DNA of 64,000 nucleotides, from assembly GCF_018139145.2 (NCBI RefSeq), contig NC_059477.1:35257502-35321501 (forward strand), written 5' to 3'. Shown here in pieces: positions 47,251-61,580 of this stretch. The first letter of the stretch is position 1. Every line of letters begins with the position of its first letter. Position numbers and translations under genes: made by a program. The notes under the pieces were generated by a model. It ran no database searches. It was given only the letters and a program-made list of their open reading frames with translations, and was not told where the DNA came from. The stretch is from Gymnogyps californianus. Taxonomy: Eukaryota > Chordata > Aves > Accipitriformes > Cathartidae.

Positions 47251-50200
47251 TCCAGTTTTTAAGAAATAAAACATAACTCAGGTAGGTTTAATACAGACGT
47301 GGGTAACAGTGACTTATCTCAGTACCTCGTCTTTAATAATACCTATCATTACTGTACACATATATGACACATTTCAGGTTGAAGACAAAGTCTCAATGAA
47401 AAACAAAGACTTTACAGTCCTAGGAAAGAGTAGGAGTGGCATCTCTTTGATGCTATGATCGGAGTCAAACATTACAGAGTATATCAAATGCAAGGGAGGT
47501 AGGAAGATATTTTGGCCAAGAAGACCGTATTCAAAACCAAAAATGACACTGCAAGAGATGCTTTCTTCCTCATAACATTCAACGGCTCTGAAAATTCATT
47601 CTTGGAAGAAGAAAGCCCGCTAGTGAGGCAGCAGTGTATCTGAAATTCTGAAAAGCAGAAATACCACCATGTATTGTAGTCCTATCTGTTTCAAAAGAAA
47701 TATTACTGTTAGTACCAGAAATATTACCTCCTTATTTCTTTGATTACTGTGCTTATAGCACACTCAAGCAGTTGAACCAAGCTTTCTTGATTTACTATGT
47801 ATGTCACTGAAGGGAACATTTTACCTACTAAAGTAGATATTAAAAAGCCAGTATTGAAACTTCTCAGAAATTCAACATAAACTCTTCTTACTAAAAAGAA
47901 AATTCAGTAACAGCTCTGAAATATTATACTATACAGCAAAATCTCCATGTTCATTTGATATAGATAAGCCAATTAAATCTTTACTGTTCTTGGCTTCCTG
48001 TTTATTACTAAGCCCTAACACAATACAACTAGGTTTTAAAATGCTGAATTTTATTCACCACCATAAAATTACTTTACCCAAAAAACATCAAATACATTTT
48101 AAGTTGTAAATCAGTCTGTTTTCCCTAACTGCCTTTTTTTTTAATTATAAACAAGTAATTTTATTGATTGTAATTATAATTGTGCTGAATTACTCTGGCA
48201 GAAAAGGAATGTTCAAAGATTTCTACTGCTATTATATGGGTGAAAAGTTCACTCATTTCCCACAATATGAATGGACACATTGCTATTCTAACTTAAGTAC
48301 CCTGTGGTATTGAGAACAACGGACCCCACACTCTGTACTGTTTGAGATGGTGCAGACTGGGCTATTTTATTCAAAATTTGATCATGACTGCAGACATTTC
48401 ACCTGGCCCTACTTAAGGCAATCTTCCTCCAGCTTCTTCTCCTTGTACTTGCAAAGGAATTGAAAAGTGGACCTGAGTAGAAAGTAATTAAGTATCTCCA
48501 GTGAAGATAAACATCCATATTACAAAAGAGGATGGAATTAGTTGTGTTGATTAGTTAATAGCTAGTTGTTTGCTGGCTCCCTACCAAGCATCCAGACCTT
48601 TGCAAGTGTCATTCTTAGCCTGACTCCTCTTGACTATTTTACTGAAAACGTAGGCAACTCAGATCAAACACACCTGAGAGCTCAGTACTGCAACTTTGAG
48701 CAAGCCTCCTTGGGGATCTACTAGCCTTGATATCCAATGCCTACTGAAGTAGTAAATAAATAATCTATATTTACATCCCAAAATACTTGAATCTGCTGCA
48801 TAATTTATTTTAGGAGTTTTAAGTAGTTCATGAGACCAATGGAAGAGAGAGGGTTAACTCCATGATACTTATCTCCCGCATATAACACTGAAAAGATGAC
48901 AATCAAAAGAAGACATTCAGTGTCAGTGTTGCTGTAACATTTTGCCAAAGCAAGTGAGATTTTGTTACCTTTATGGGATCAAATTGAAGCAAGTTTAGAT
49001 TTTTTAATTTATGTCATATGCTCATATATGCACTGAGGTATAGGTGACATCACATGCAGTGTAACATAATGCTACTTCACTTACTGAATCAGCTTTTAAA
49101 TTTTAAATCTTGTCTTGCGATATAGAATGAAGCTACAAATAGTCATCTTTACCAAGTCAATTGTTATTATGGGGATGGGCCATCCTGTGAGGATTCCTGC
49201 AAGTGAATTTGAAAGCAGTGACAGAGACCTGATGAGCAAAACAATGAGCTATAGTCAGTCTTCTTTCTCTGCCACAGAAATCCCCAGAGACAAGCCTCCA
49301 TTTACATGCCAGAAGTGACTGATGAACAACACCTGAATATAGCATAAATCAAACAGCCTATCATAAGTCTTCATATTTATTTCATATGTTATTATCATCT
49401 TAACTGACATAACAAAGGTATTGCAAATTTCCAGTGATCAATTGTTTATATTCATTGCACATACAGTTGATCTTTCTATGAAAGTTTAATAGTTCAGTAA
49501 TCCTCATTGCCTTTCTAAATCTTCTTCTGAATTTTTCTAGGCAAAAGGAGCTGGCAAGTGACATTTCCTAACCGCAATTATAGTATGTTTAGCAAGCATT
49601 TGGGTAAAAATGCACATTATGCTTCTCTTATCTGGACAATTTGGTATATCTGAAATGCTATAAAAACTTTCCTCTGCAATCATGTATTTTCATTTTATAT
49701 TGCAACCATGGATTACTGCTGAAAGCAGTCACGATGTGGGGCTGAGGAATAAGAAAAGTTTTGTATTCTTTCATGCAGCAGTACAGTATAGTAGTGCAAT
49801 GAAAAGCTGATTGATATTTCGAGGATAATGCCCCTAAGTACAACAGAGAGGCTGAAAAGTAAATTTTACTGGGGGGAATTTGCACAGAGTCCCTATACAA
49901 TCCTAGAGAGAACTAAAGGAATTTTTTTAGGAAATATTCCTGAAAATGCATACTTTATACAGTCTTCTGCAGTAAAAATGTGAGATTCGTAGACTGTAGA
50001 AAACGTGCATTTTTCAATCAGTTTTAACACAAGTTTACACTACGGAAACGTATGTAGGTACTATTGAAAGCTTTTGACTACATATGTACATTCTGGGCTA
50101 TTTGTGGCACTACTAAGATACCGTCCTCCCTCTCTACCTTTCATATTGAATACAGAAGGACAAAGCCCTACTGCAAAAAGGCAAATTTTTAACAACTACT

Positions 50201-53200
50201 TCCACTATAATAAAGCATTCCAGTAAGGCAGGTATGTCTTCTGTGTGCATCCAAAATCCACATTTTACTTCAATGCATAGTAATCTTTGAAAGTTCCTAT
50301 GCCTTTGTCTTTTTCTGCTCATGGTTTTCATTGAAACATCAGCTAAATGCATGCCTTACTTCATAAATATTCATGGTAGCCCTTTCTCAACTGCAGGAGA
50401 TGACTGGAGCCATAACTGTTTAATCACCAAAGCCAACTTTAATAAATTTTCATTTTGATATGATACTTATTACTTATACATTACTCAATATATTACTTAT
50501 TGTACTTAAATGACAGGCTTACTTGCTCTGTTGCAAGTTTACTTATATGGACTTAATATAATAGCATGTGCTAATTCACAGATTCTATCTTGCTTCATGT
50601 GGTCCTACATGTACACTAAGTATACTAGGTATTATAAAATAAACTGAGCACTGTGAAATACTGTCATTCGCAACAAAGGGCTAGGGGTTTGCAGTTATCA
50701 AGCCCACACATAAAAAAACCCACAAATTCAAGGACATAGCATCAGTTTTAACTGCCAACAAAGTAAAGTTTCTTACGCAGCAACTCCTTTGGGACTCTTC
50801 ACTCCAATAAGTTCCAAAATGCACAAACGGATTTTGTCCCATTCAACCTAAACTGCCCTGCACATACTGGAATACTAAGTAGTTCACCCTCTTTCTCATT
50901 ATGTGTCTTGGGAGAAATGTGGTGAATTAGTGATTTATTATCTGATTGCCCAGGATAGCCATCAGGTAGCTGGACCTTGACTCACCTTGATTGCTAAGAA
51001 ATCAAAGTTAGAACTTGTGTCTGCATTTAATATAATAATGCAGCTTTTTTAATTGGAATTTAGCAAAAAAAAGAAGTTTCTTAATAAGAGATGAATTACA
51101 TGGTAAGTCAAGGGAGAAGAAAAAAAGAATTAATTAGACCTGAATAGCCCAACTAGAGGATTTTTTTTTTTAAATTGAACATATAATTCTATATCACTGC
51201 CCATTACCACAAAGACAAACATCTTCCATTATATTCAACAGCACTAGTAAAGTCCTATTCATGGAGTCTACTCTTCTAGATGACATTATGTGAATAGAGT
51301 AACTTACAAAAGAATGGTCATTCTAATTTAAGAAGCAGACAGGAACAATAACTTTACACCAAAACTGGAATGCAGTTACTGTGATGCAGCTCCACCAAAT
51401 TGAGGACATTTATTTTAGATTTATGCCATTCTACTAGAGCAGAACCTAGTTACATTTATTACAACAGGTGACACAAGGAGTGTTTGGAGGCACTGGGGCT
51501 TTGTGCATTACTAAGTTCAAAATCAAAATGTGCATGTGCTATCCACAATGTAATTCCAAATTTAATTTACCATACAGTGGCAGGTATCTATCATTTCAAA
51601 CAATTTAAGGCACACTTACCATTCATTCTGCTTCAAGAACTAGACTGCTAGCCTCCACTGAGTTAGCTTGTCACTGTGAACAAATGCAACTCATCAATGT
51701 CAAGGCCATATAATAAGACACAAATGCAGGAAGCTGCTTGAAATTCTCTTTCTTATACTGAAAATAAACAGCTCTCAAATATTTATAAGTTTATCATTTC
51801 TATTTATCAAATGTATTAATTTAAATAGACACATAACAAAACAGAATATGGATAATGATTTAAGCTTAAAACAATTGCCCACTTAATTTCAGGCTTTTGA
51901 TTAAGGTACCCAAGTTAGGAACTTCTTTATACATGAGATAGAGACACAGACCTCAGAAAGACAGTTCAGAAGTCCATCTCACTCACCCTCTGCTGACATC
52001 TATTATATGAGTTGTCCCATGGAGAGTATACTGTCCTGAGAGTTACAAGATTCCTGAATTCACACTGCTGATGAATTGATGGAAGCTGGGTGATTTGGGG
52101 CCAGAATAACTGAGTTGCTTCTTGGGCTCATATATTGGACAAATCTACTCTTTTTTATTTCTAATTGAGAAACATTGACTGCTGTATAATCCACTATTTA
52201 TTGCCTAATATGATTAATTACTGAATTGGGGGCAGCAAAAGTCAACTGTTTGGGCATTTATTTCAATCCCAAATAATTCAAAGCTAAATAAATATATAAT
52301 CTTGAGCCCAGATATGCATATGCAGACATCCAAGAGTGAACACGGTTACATGATTCTCAGTTACAAAACTAGATTGAGGATTTTGCATTATATCCGCTTG
52401 TGCAACATTCACATAGACATAGGAGCATACTACATGGTATATTGAGACATTCAAGCTGTTACAAATGACAAGGTTGCAAGTGAATTGTTTGTGTTTGGGA
52501 GATTCTTTCCTCTTCTTTAAGTAGCAAAAATAAAAATCTGTGGTTTTCGATGAAAAGACTTACAGTGACGAGGTTGAAAAGGCCAGAGCAGCACTCACAG
52601 TCATCTTAAAATTTGAAAGCAACATGTTTAAGTGACACACGTATTTAAGAGCTTGGAAGGAAATGAAAACCAAAACCAAACATTCAGATATTTCAAGCAC
52701 TATAGTGACAATTATATGGAAGTAGAAATCTTTTTAAGTTAAATGAAGTAGCATTGACAATTTATGTTTTCACTGCAAAAAGGCTTAATGACACAGCTTA
52801 ACTCAGAGAAAATAATTTCAAATAGAATTCAAGAAAACAACCTGCAGAAACAGCAGACCTTTGCCTCTCACACAAAGCAGCAAATCAAGAACAACCTTAG
52901 TAAACAGGAAAATCTTTCTTTCCTTCAATTATGCAGCAAGGCCTGTTTTGCAGGGTCAATTTTAGAACAAAAATTCAAGTACGCAGGTGTTACAGTGATT
53001 ATTGCAAACACTATTTTGTTCTGGAAAATACCTGATTTATACATACAGACCCTCTTCCAATCAAGTTAGTGTTACAATTAGCATTACAAGTATTAGAACT
53101 TCTGTTATTTCACTAGGGAAAAACCAAATTCTCACTTACAAGGAATAGTCAACAGATAGCCTTTTAAAATCTGTAATTACCATATTTTAGTTAAAAATTA

Positions 53201-55887
53201 CTTATGATGAGAGAATTTAACTGTTCCTTGCCAATATGTACTGAAAGATTGACTGCTTTCTGTTCCCCTCCCCTTTTTCTCTTAAAATTATTCCATTTAA
53301 AAAATGTTCTGTTTGCACCCAATGGTAATGGTCACTGCATACAAAAACTCTGGAATTTACCTTATTTGTCAGGTGCAGCACTAACTCAGGATTGACTATT
53401 CCAATACCAGATCACACGTTTCTTTAACATAGTCCTAACTGTATTGAGGTGTTTGGGTAATTACACAGGGAGTCAACTATTCTTATGTGAGGCTATTATT
53501 TGCTTGAGATACACAATCTTTATTTACTGTAGGATTATCTCTGTTGGTATACAAGTATATTCTTGAGCAGGAGACCGTATGGCAATCTATCATCAGTCCC
53601 AGGCACCCCTGGTTGATAATGTCAAGTACAGCAACCTAAGCGGTGATACTTTGCTCTTGGTTCCTGAGAAGACAGTTGTCTTTTTTCCTGAAGTACCGTC
53701 TCAAATCAATGAGGCACTCTGTGGCAAAAGTTGGGATATTCAGGGTAGTTTTAAACCTGGTCATTCCAGTACTGACCTACACTTCACCTTGAGACAGCTT
53801 TTTGAGAAAATAACTGGATTTCATAAGCTCTGCACAGCACATTTTACAGATTTCTGGCAGGTCTCTGACTCAGTGTATTGAACAACTTAAGGCATCTGAT
53901 CAGGTGTCCTTGAAAGGATAGCATTACTGACAGAAGAGCTAAAAAATGGGCTGGAGAGCTGTGTTTGTGTCGGCAGCATGGTGGGCTACTACTACAGCCC
54001 TGTCTCCCATGTTATATTTACACACAGACACAAAGAGAAAGGTTCATTATCAGACACAATTAAGACACAAAGTAAGCCCTTGCCATAAATATTAAGCAGC
54101 CTACAACTCCAGAGCAAGATCAGCTCCGTAGTAACTAGTCTCCAAATCGAGATTATGAAAACACGACTATGATTACTGGATTAAATATATTTACTATTTA
54201 CTCAATACTCAGGTGATGCCATAAGCTACATCTACATTGATAAATAAAAAAGGTTTCTGTCCACAAACTTAAAACACTGGATCTCTGATCATCCATCTTG
54301 CTTAATTCTTAGCTTACTCCCTAATTCAGTTTTGACAGGTCCAGTTCTCTCTTTCCAATACAAATCTGCTCCAAAGGGCGATAACCCTAAACAATATGGG
54401 AATGATCAGGCCATGCCACTTAGCTTCAGCAATCAATACCCAGTCCTCTTCCATTTAGTAGTACAAATGTAGCAAAAGAGAGCAAAAGAGACTTATTAAA
54501 GGGAGTGGACCCTTATACAGAAACTGCCGATATTACGTTTGAGTCCCATCACTGTCTATTCTGGATAACATGACATCAAACCAACCCCACGCTACAGCTC
54601 TACATATTATTTTATTCCACATTACTGAAACTGGGTTGTTGAGGAGCAATGAAGAACTGAACTGATACATTTTTGATTCTGACTGTCTGGTAAAATGAAG
54701 ATAAGCAGTGAGGCTATTGATTGGCTTCATGGAGTCATGGCAGCTGATACTGGCTCTTGTTCAGTTTTGGTGACTCAGTTTCAGAAATATCCTGCTCAAT
54801 ACATTCTCACTACAGAATAGCACTTCAGTATCCCACTACATTGTTGCTACAAGACTTGGTGAAAAATTACTATTATTACAAATGATGTGTAGCCAAATCA
54901 TTCCAAAACTCTTATAAAATTTCAGTTATGTAGTATTCAATTTATAACCGTCAGTGTGCCCCATTTACTATAATCATGACATTGTTATGCGTTGTGTTAG
55001 GTTAGTTTTAGAGCTAAAACTCCAATCTCCTAGTTATGATGAGCAGGATTAAAATATGTAAGTACCTAAATACATTGAAAATCTACTTAATGGTTGATTA
55101 AATATGCCAATCAATGGGCCAAATTCTGAGATCATGATTCAGGAAGCAATGAAGACTTCAAGCTTTGGCCAAATGATTTAATAACCCAACAATCCTGTCA
55201 GTAAAATCTGTGTGTGCATTTAGATTTATAAATTATCAATGGAGAGGTGAAGTAATTTTTGTAGGTACTGCCTTGGCTGACACACTGCAAAGCGAATCAA
55301 ATAGCAGCAGCCCAAAAGCATGTGCTGGTATAGCCACAGCTTTCTAATTAGGGAATGTTTATTTCCATTAAGGGTGAGACATGAAATTCAGTCAAAGTCT
55401 GAGTCTCAGCTAATAGTCTATATACTTCCTTTGTTCAAAGTGCACTTGTGCACAAGCATCACTGGGCCACAATAATTCAGATTCTAGACTAACTTTACAT
55501 ATGACAGCCATCCTGTTGCCTGCAACAGTTAGAGAAAAATCACACCTTCTCAGTCAGAGGTCCTTTGCATTTTCTATTAATCAGGAACACCTTCAGGGAG
55601 GTGGTGGAGGGAGAGGGAGAACCCAAAGCACTATGTTCTGTTCTGCATTAAGGAATAAACATTTTTAAGCTTCTCTTGGAAGGATAAAAAACATTTCTCA
55701 GCAATTGAAACTTTGTGTTTTACTGATACACAATTCTGTCTCAGAGACTGAATTCTGATGCTTGAGGCACAGCAGCAAAAAGCCTAGAAACTCTGATTTA
55801 TGACCTTGGAGCAGACTGACCCTAAAGAGAGTTGACCAAGCCAGCTGCAGGTAAAGCAGGCAAATGTTGCACAGGGAATAAGTACAT
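47251..55887. other. Unique AT-rich DNA, no gene seen
   Basis: Frames at 52764-53069 (101 codons) and 53579-53881 (100 codons) were examined. Neither has a recognisable domain, and the second lies in slightly more balanced sequence but has no supporting splice or promoter signals. A piece at 55290-55400 (TTTCTAATTAGGG and nearby words) has mild enhancer-like texture. No repeat family is recognised until the CR1 relic at 55888. Confidence 0.55.
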
Positions 55888-56170
55888 CAGTTTACAAAAG
55901 AGGACGGGATGATCATCCAGCTGCAAGTCCATTAGTCTGACTTTGTTAATACATAGAATTTAGAAAACATTTTAAAGGAATGTGCAACGGAAGACAAGAA
56001 AGTAAACAGAAAATGAGATAAAAGCCAATGTAGATTTAGCAAATGTAGATTTGCCAGATAAACTTGGTATCTTCTTTGAAGGATAATTGACTTGCTTGAT
56101 AAAAAGCATACAGTAGATATAATCTCCCTGGATTTCAGGACAGTATTTTACAAGGCATCACCTGGGAAAT
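55888..56170 (+). mobile_element. Very old CR1-like reverse transcriptase relic
   Basis: The order of faint matches follows CR1 ORF2. AAAAGAGGACGGGATGAT near 55896 is followed by CCATTAGTCTGACTTTG (55929-55945), which matches the 'gggaactacaggcctgttagtctgac' region. Then come CCAGATAAACTTGGTATCTT (56054-56073), a GATAATTGACTTGCTTGATA stretch (56082-56101), and a frame reading DKKHTVDIISLDF followed by RTVFYKA, corresponding to DKGxAVDVIYLDFSKAFDK with palm motif A degraded. Stops and indels are frequent. Divergence is far greater than in the copy at 13291, and strand is opposite, so the two are unrelated insertions. It is long dead. Confidence 0.72.
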
Positions 56171-59100
56171 ATTTTGAACTATAGAATGTAGTAATTAATA
56201 CAGAATTTACAGTAGTTCATATACAAGGACAGGCAGAAAGGTTGGAGCTCCTCTGCCTGTAGTCCAAGCTGATCAGTAGCAAGCCAGCAATGCATTATGA
56301 GTGTCATTGGACTTTGTAGGTTGGTGTTCTGAAAACACCACTATTAAGCTGTTTTTCACTGGTTTTACTGCGAGTTGTGCTGGATTTTATCAATGGTGCT
56401 ATTCTCACGGATAAATATATTCAGATATGCACAGAATCCGTGTAAATCCAACAACACTATTTCAATAAGAAAATTAAAGAAAAAGGAATTAATTTCAAGC
56501 CACTTTGTTGGTTTTTTTTCCAGCAGATAAAGACTGAATCTAAACCTGAGGTCCCCACCCTGAGTCCTGTAAAGTTAAAATCAAAGTTAAGTTATATTAT
56601 TCACTCCAGCATTGGTAGTCCTTACTGTCCCTCAAAAGCAAGTCTTTAACATTTATTCATGGGCCCCAGAACAAGAAGAGGACATGCATTTGACAGAAAA
56701 GGACATAGATTACATTTTGAAATGTTGAGCAGCCTTGTGTACAGGGAGGGAAAAAAAATCTCAGTGGTCCCTCCCCAACTTTCAAGACTATATCAGCCTT
56801 GAAAGTCAGTATAGAATGTGTTGAAATCTACTGCAGAGTAACAGAAAGTAGCTAGTAACTTTACTGCCTGAAATACTAACATTTTAAAATGCTACCCTCC
56901 TAAACACCTCTAACTGGTTTGAGATAGAAGTGTTACTTTTTCTTGGATGGGAGCATGCATGAAAATAAATTTGAAACCTGTAAAATTTTATGGGCTTGAT
57001 TTTTATTTTTATAGAGCTAAACCTCCTTTCAAGGTTTGCATTCTTTGAGTGCAGTAACCATGATTTTTGGTACCAAGTGTATCGCAACAGCACACAGTCT
57101 GGTGCTGCTGCAGTCGTACATAGCAGAATAGAATAGAATAGCATGCAGAATGGGCGATGAAAAACTGTAGCTTGAAAAGAACAGGCAGAAGAGACCAAAA
57201 GGGTTAAGAGGTAGCCACGAAGCATTAGTGATAACAGCCGTAAGCACAGTCTGTAGGAACACAGTGAAGAGACAACAGGCTCCTGTGACAGGAGTAGAAG
57301 AGAGCTGACAGGAAGACACAAATTGGAGTGGCATCTACAGAAAGGGCTGAGAAGCATGTAGAAGAAACAGCAACAGAAGAACAGAAAAAAAGTGATGCAA
57401 TTTATACAAAAAAATCTTGTAACCTAGTCAAGGTAAGAAGATTAAAGACCCAGAAAGTCTGCAAACATGGAGAAACTATAATTGCGAAAAGATTCCTACA
57501 AAGATACTGATTACTATGGATTGTGTAGTCTTTACACCAAGAGGCACCGGGTGTAAAAGATGAGGGATTTAGTGTCAGTTCTCCAGCACTCAACTTACTA
57601 CAGTCTCCAATCAAACCGAATATACAACTGTCCAGAAATGACACAGAAAAATGGACTTCCTTTCTCCTTCCATCCCACCCAAACACTATACAGCCTGCAC
57701 AGGAAAGAGATAAAGACAAGTGCACACACAAGCAAGCTGCCAGGTTTGGAAATTCCTCTCCTTGGGGCTGTTACAGAAATTCTGACAGTCCTGGGAGACC
57801 CAAACCAATTCCTCTTTCATTTCTGGAAAAAGAATACGAATGTGATGGCCACTACCATGGCCAAACACTAGGACTTGAATTGAAGATAATTTAAAATCAG
57901 AAGGTCTTTGCATTTTGTATTGTACAGCCATGTTGGAGGAAAGAGCACTAGCAACCACTTATGAGCTATGAACTCTGTATGTAGGAGATACAAAAGTAAA
58001 AAGGGATACAGGAAACAGAAAAATATGAGGAGCGCCTTGAGCAACTGAAACCAAGTAATTGGTCTTCCTCATTTTTCTGTTCCATAGTTACAATGACAGA
58101 ATTAAGGTGTCAAACAGACACAATGCCAGGTATAGCTTAGTTCCACCTTTAATATGATGTGTAGTCATACATGTTCACATTGAGGTCACTCACCAGGTGA
58201 GTCTGGAGCTCAAGAGATCATCTGAAATGTACAGAATTGGTATTTATGGCCATATGTGAGACAAATTAATATTAGCCATTGTTCATTTCCTTGATTTCAG
58301 CGTCTTTCCCTTCAATAGTCTTTTGTCCTGTTATTTCTGTTAGCCCAGAATTCTCTTCTTCATCCCTACATTTACACATGCTTATAAATACATGTATTTT
58401 AGGTATTCTTACATATGGAAAATGCTTAGTAGAATAAGAAGGACAATATTTCCTTTCATTTAAATGCTAGTTTTCACTATATATAACTCTACTAACGTCT
58501 GTGACGAGCTTTGACAAGCATTCACCTTATATACAACTGTGAACAGCATTTCAATGGGGACTTTCTAAAACCGTTTCACCTCAAGAAATGGGTTTGTCTC
58601 TAGGATTCATACGCAACACTGTATACACAGCTAAAATTGTTTACTATACCTCACTTCTATAAATTTACCCTGACCTACACCAGCATAAGCTCAACACATT
58701 GTCTTTTACAGGACGATGTTAAAATCTCCTCCAATTCATACTACCAAGACACAGGGCCACAGAGATTGAACAGAGAAACAGACTGCCTAAAGCTTCCCAA
58801 TAACTTTTCCTGAATTGAGCACTGTGATGAATAAATGCAAAATTTCCTGTTTCAGCTCAGCCAATGGATTTTTAGAAGAGCAGTCCTGACTCTCACCTCA
58901 GCAGAGCACTGTTTTCAGTTCTGATTCTAGGGAGCTTCCTAAAGTCTACTTTGCAGAAGAAAGTCCCCTTAGTGTATACACTAATAGACAAGACATGCTA
59001 TTGGCGTAAAAAGCAAGGTGAGGTCAGTACTGTCAACTGCATGCTGATTTTAATGGGGCTACTGCTTTAGAATTTGACTTAGGTTGTACCATTGCACTAC

Positions 59101-60529
59101 TGACACACTTCCTGCCTCAGCATCCATCAAGCCAACTTTCATTTAAACTGAGTCTAACACTATTTTTTGACAATGCTCCATCTGAAACCAAAACCAACAA
59201 AGTGACTATTTGTTATCAATTTTATTTTGCTTTCCAAGAAATCCTACTTTAAAAGGTAAATATTTCAATGGATTGAGAATAAGTAGTTTAAGAAACTGAA
59301 ACAAGGTCAGGTAGCAAATATGAGCTCTGTAACTAGCAAGAGTGCAAGTACATATTTGGCATTTTACAGAACCTTCAGGCTTAGTTTGATTAGTTATTAA
59401 AATTATGGCTAGCCTACAGGGAGAATCCCAATAATTGGTATAGGTCATAGATAATCAAAAGTGTCTCTCCCAGTGGGATGAAACCTATTAAAATCAGATA
59501 TTTAAATCTCTTTACACTTGCATATTCAACTCACGTGCAAAATTATTTGTCCCAAATCTTAGTCTCCAAGGAAGACTGCAGACATTTTTCATTGTTCTTT
59601 ATTTGGTGCTAATTAACATTTTCAAGAGGTTTGAGACAGATGAAGCTCAGTATACCCCAAAGAAATCTTTCTAGATGCCAGATCTTTGCTTTATCTTGTT
59701 GAAAGAATCAACTTTAAAGCTCTGAATGTTTAGATTACTTCAGCTGACATCTCAAAGGCTAATATCTAAAAAAGAATATTAAATACAGCCCATTATTTCT
59801 ATTGTGAAGATCTGAACTTAAAACGAATGTTAATCAGATCAATTTTAATTACTGATTGAAAAGTCTAGCTTTGCTATTGAGACTGCTATTGCACTTTTTC
59901 CATATTAATAATTGCTATGACAAAGGAATCAGATGAAATCAAGAATTATTTTGTCTAGCAAAGTTAAAAAAATGAGAAAACCAGTAGACAGCACATGAAA
60001 AATAACTGGCCAATATGTATTATGCCATGAAATTTATTAATGTAAAGTTAAAATGTAACTGCAAGTGCCTGATAAAATCCTATCAAAGCCAAATGGATGT
60101 TTATCAGAGACTTCAAAAGCTGTGGGGTTGAATTCTGCGAATTGTGCGTACTTCAGAGTTTTAATTAAAGGTAGGATTTCTTTGTGTATATTTTATTTTT
60201 ATTCTCATCTAAAATTAAAAGTAATCAGATCTTCAGCTTTACTTCATAGACAAAAAATGAAAAACAGCACCTAGTAATACAAAGCTTTACAAAATTCTTT
60301 GTTATTTAACATAAAGTAAACCCTTAACATATGACTTAGAGTACAGATTTACTACTCAGATCATTGTATTTGTTGTGGTCTTATTTAGAAATAAAAAGCG
60401 AAACTTCTCCTTCCACTAGCCACAATTCATCAAGAGAATAGAAAGGAATTTTGAATAATAGCTGCCTCTGGGGCATACATGCAGTCCTTTATAGTTGGCC
60501 TAAAGCTCAAGTTTGAGCTTTAAAGCTTT

Positions 60530-60660
60530 AGCTTTCTGGCACCATTTTAATGACAGATGACTATGTGCTTGCCAGTCTTGCCATTGGTAATGTCACTCCA
60601 ATCAGCTGTGACAAAAACTCCTTAGAATAATTATACAATATTTTTTGCAACTCTTTCATG
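60530..60660. promoter_or_regulatory. Candidate conserved non-coding element
   Basis: TTTTAATGACAGATGAC combines a TAAT-type word with TGACAG (a MEIS/TGIF-type core), and CAATCAGCTGTGACA nearby contains a CAGCTG E-box. Composition is balanced and no repeat is recognised. Called on motif combination only. Confidence 0.28.
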
Positions 60661-61249
60661 ATTCTCATAGCCATTCAGTCTCTGGGATTGTTTTGCTTTG
60701 ATCCTCTTTCCTCAAAGTGTAAAAACAAGTTCTTTCCTGTAGTCCAGGGTATTTATCCAGTAAATGAAAGTGTGTGAATGGAGAGCAGGAGGAAGGCAGA
60801 AATCATGGTTATTTGCCAATCAAGTCAATATACTAAAACAGATTTTACTCACCTTGACAACTTCCCTGCACATACAAAGTAGTCGCACTATTATTCCTAA
60901 CAGTTTCACTATTATTCATCATTTGAAATGCATTCCACATTTTCATATTCATGAAAATGCTATGAGAAAGGTGTTAGATCTTTAAAGATTTAACTCAATC
61001 AAGGCTGAACATGAATTCTGTGCCCGTACAGAAAAGGATACATTAGAAAGCATTCAGCAATCTTTATTAAACTATTACTAGTGATATAATTTTTCTTACC
61101 TACCTACAGTGGCATATTGTATAATTAAACATTTCTGTTCTTGCCCAGAGAGTGTTCCTTTATGTATCAACATAAGCTTTGTTATGGACTGTACAACAAA
61201 AGGATTCATCTCTACAAAGAGAAAGTCTCCTAATCAGGCCAGGGCAGCG

Positions 61250-61580
61250 AAATGACCACTCCAAAGGCTCTTGGCACTAACAGAGATTATGCAGAGCCTG
61301 ATTTGTCTAACTATATAAATGAAGTCCTCACTACTGACCGTGACATCTGTTAAGAAAATGTATTGCCATGACTATCTGCATTGTTTTTTAAGGGAATTAA
61401 TGCTGATGTAAGCAAGGTCTGGAGCAACAGCGTGTTGCGAAAGCATCAGTTAGTCTATAGATCAATTGTCATTTGCCATTCCTTCTTTATGGCTCAAAGA
61501 GCAAAGAGAGAAGGCAACAGACTGAACAATGGGGATGAGAGCATGCAGTCAGACACCTCTATGGTAGGACATGGCAGCTG
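61250..61580. promoter_or_regulatory. Candidate conserved non-coding element
   Basis: This 330-base block has even composition, few simple runs, and words such as GATCAATTGTCATTTGCC (61460-61477), TTTATGGCTCAAAGAG and GAACAATGGGGATG (ACAATGG is SOX-like). A 66-codon plus frame (61381-61581) crosses it, preceded by a TTGTTTTTTAAG tract that could act as a splice acceptor, so an unrecognised exon is the main alternative. I favour a regulatory element because the peptide has no family features. Confidence 0.35.

Noticed and set aside
56884..57357. 157-codon minus-strand frame as a gene
   Set aside because: No domain or family signature, overlaps another frame almost completely, and lies in a stop-poor stretch.
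58745..58830. MIR-like stretch (CACAGAGATTGAACAGAG...CTGCCTAAAG)
   Set aside because: Suggestive order, but no second anchor; left for a profile search.
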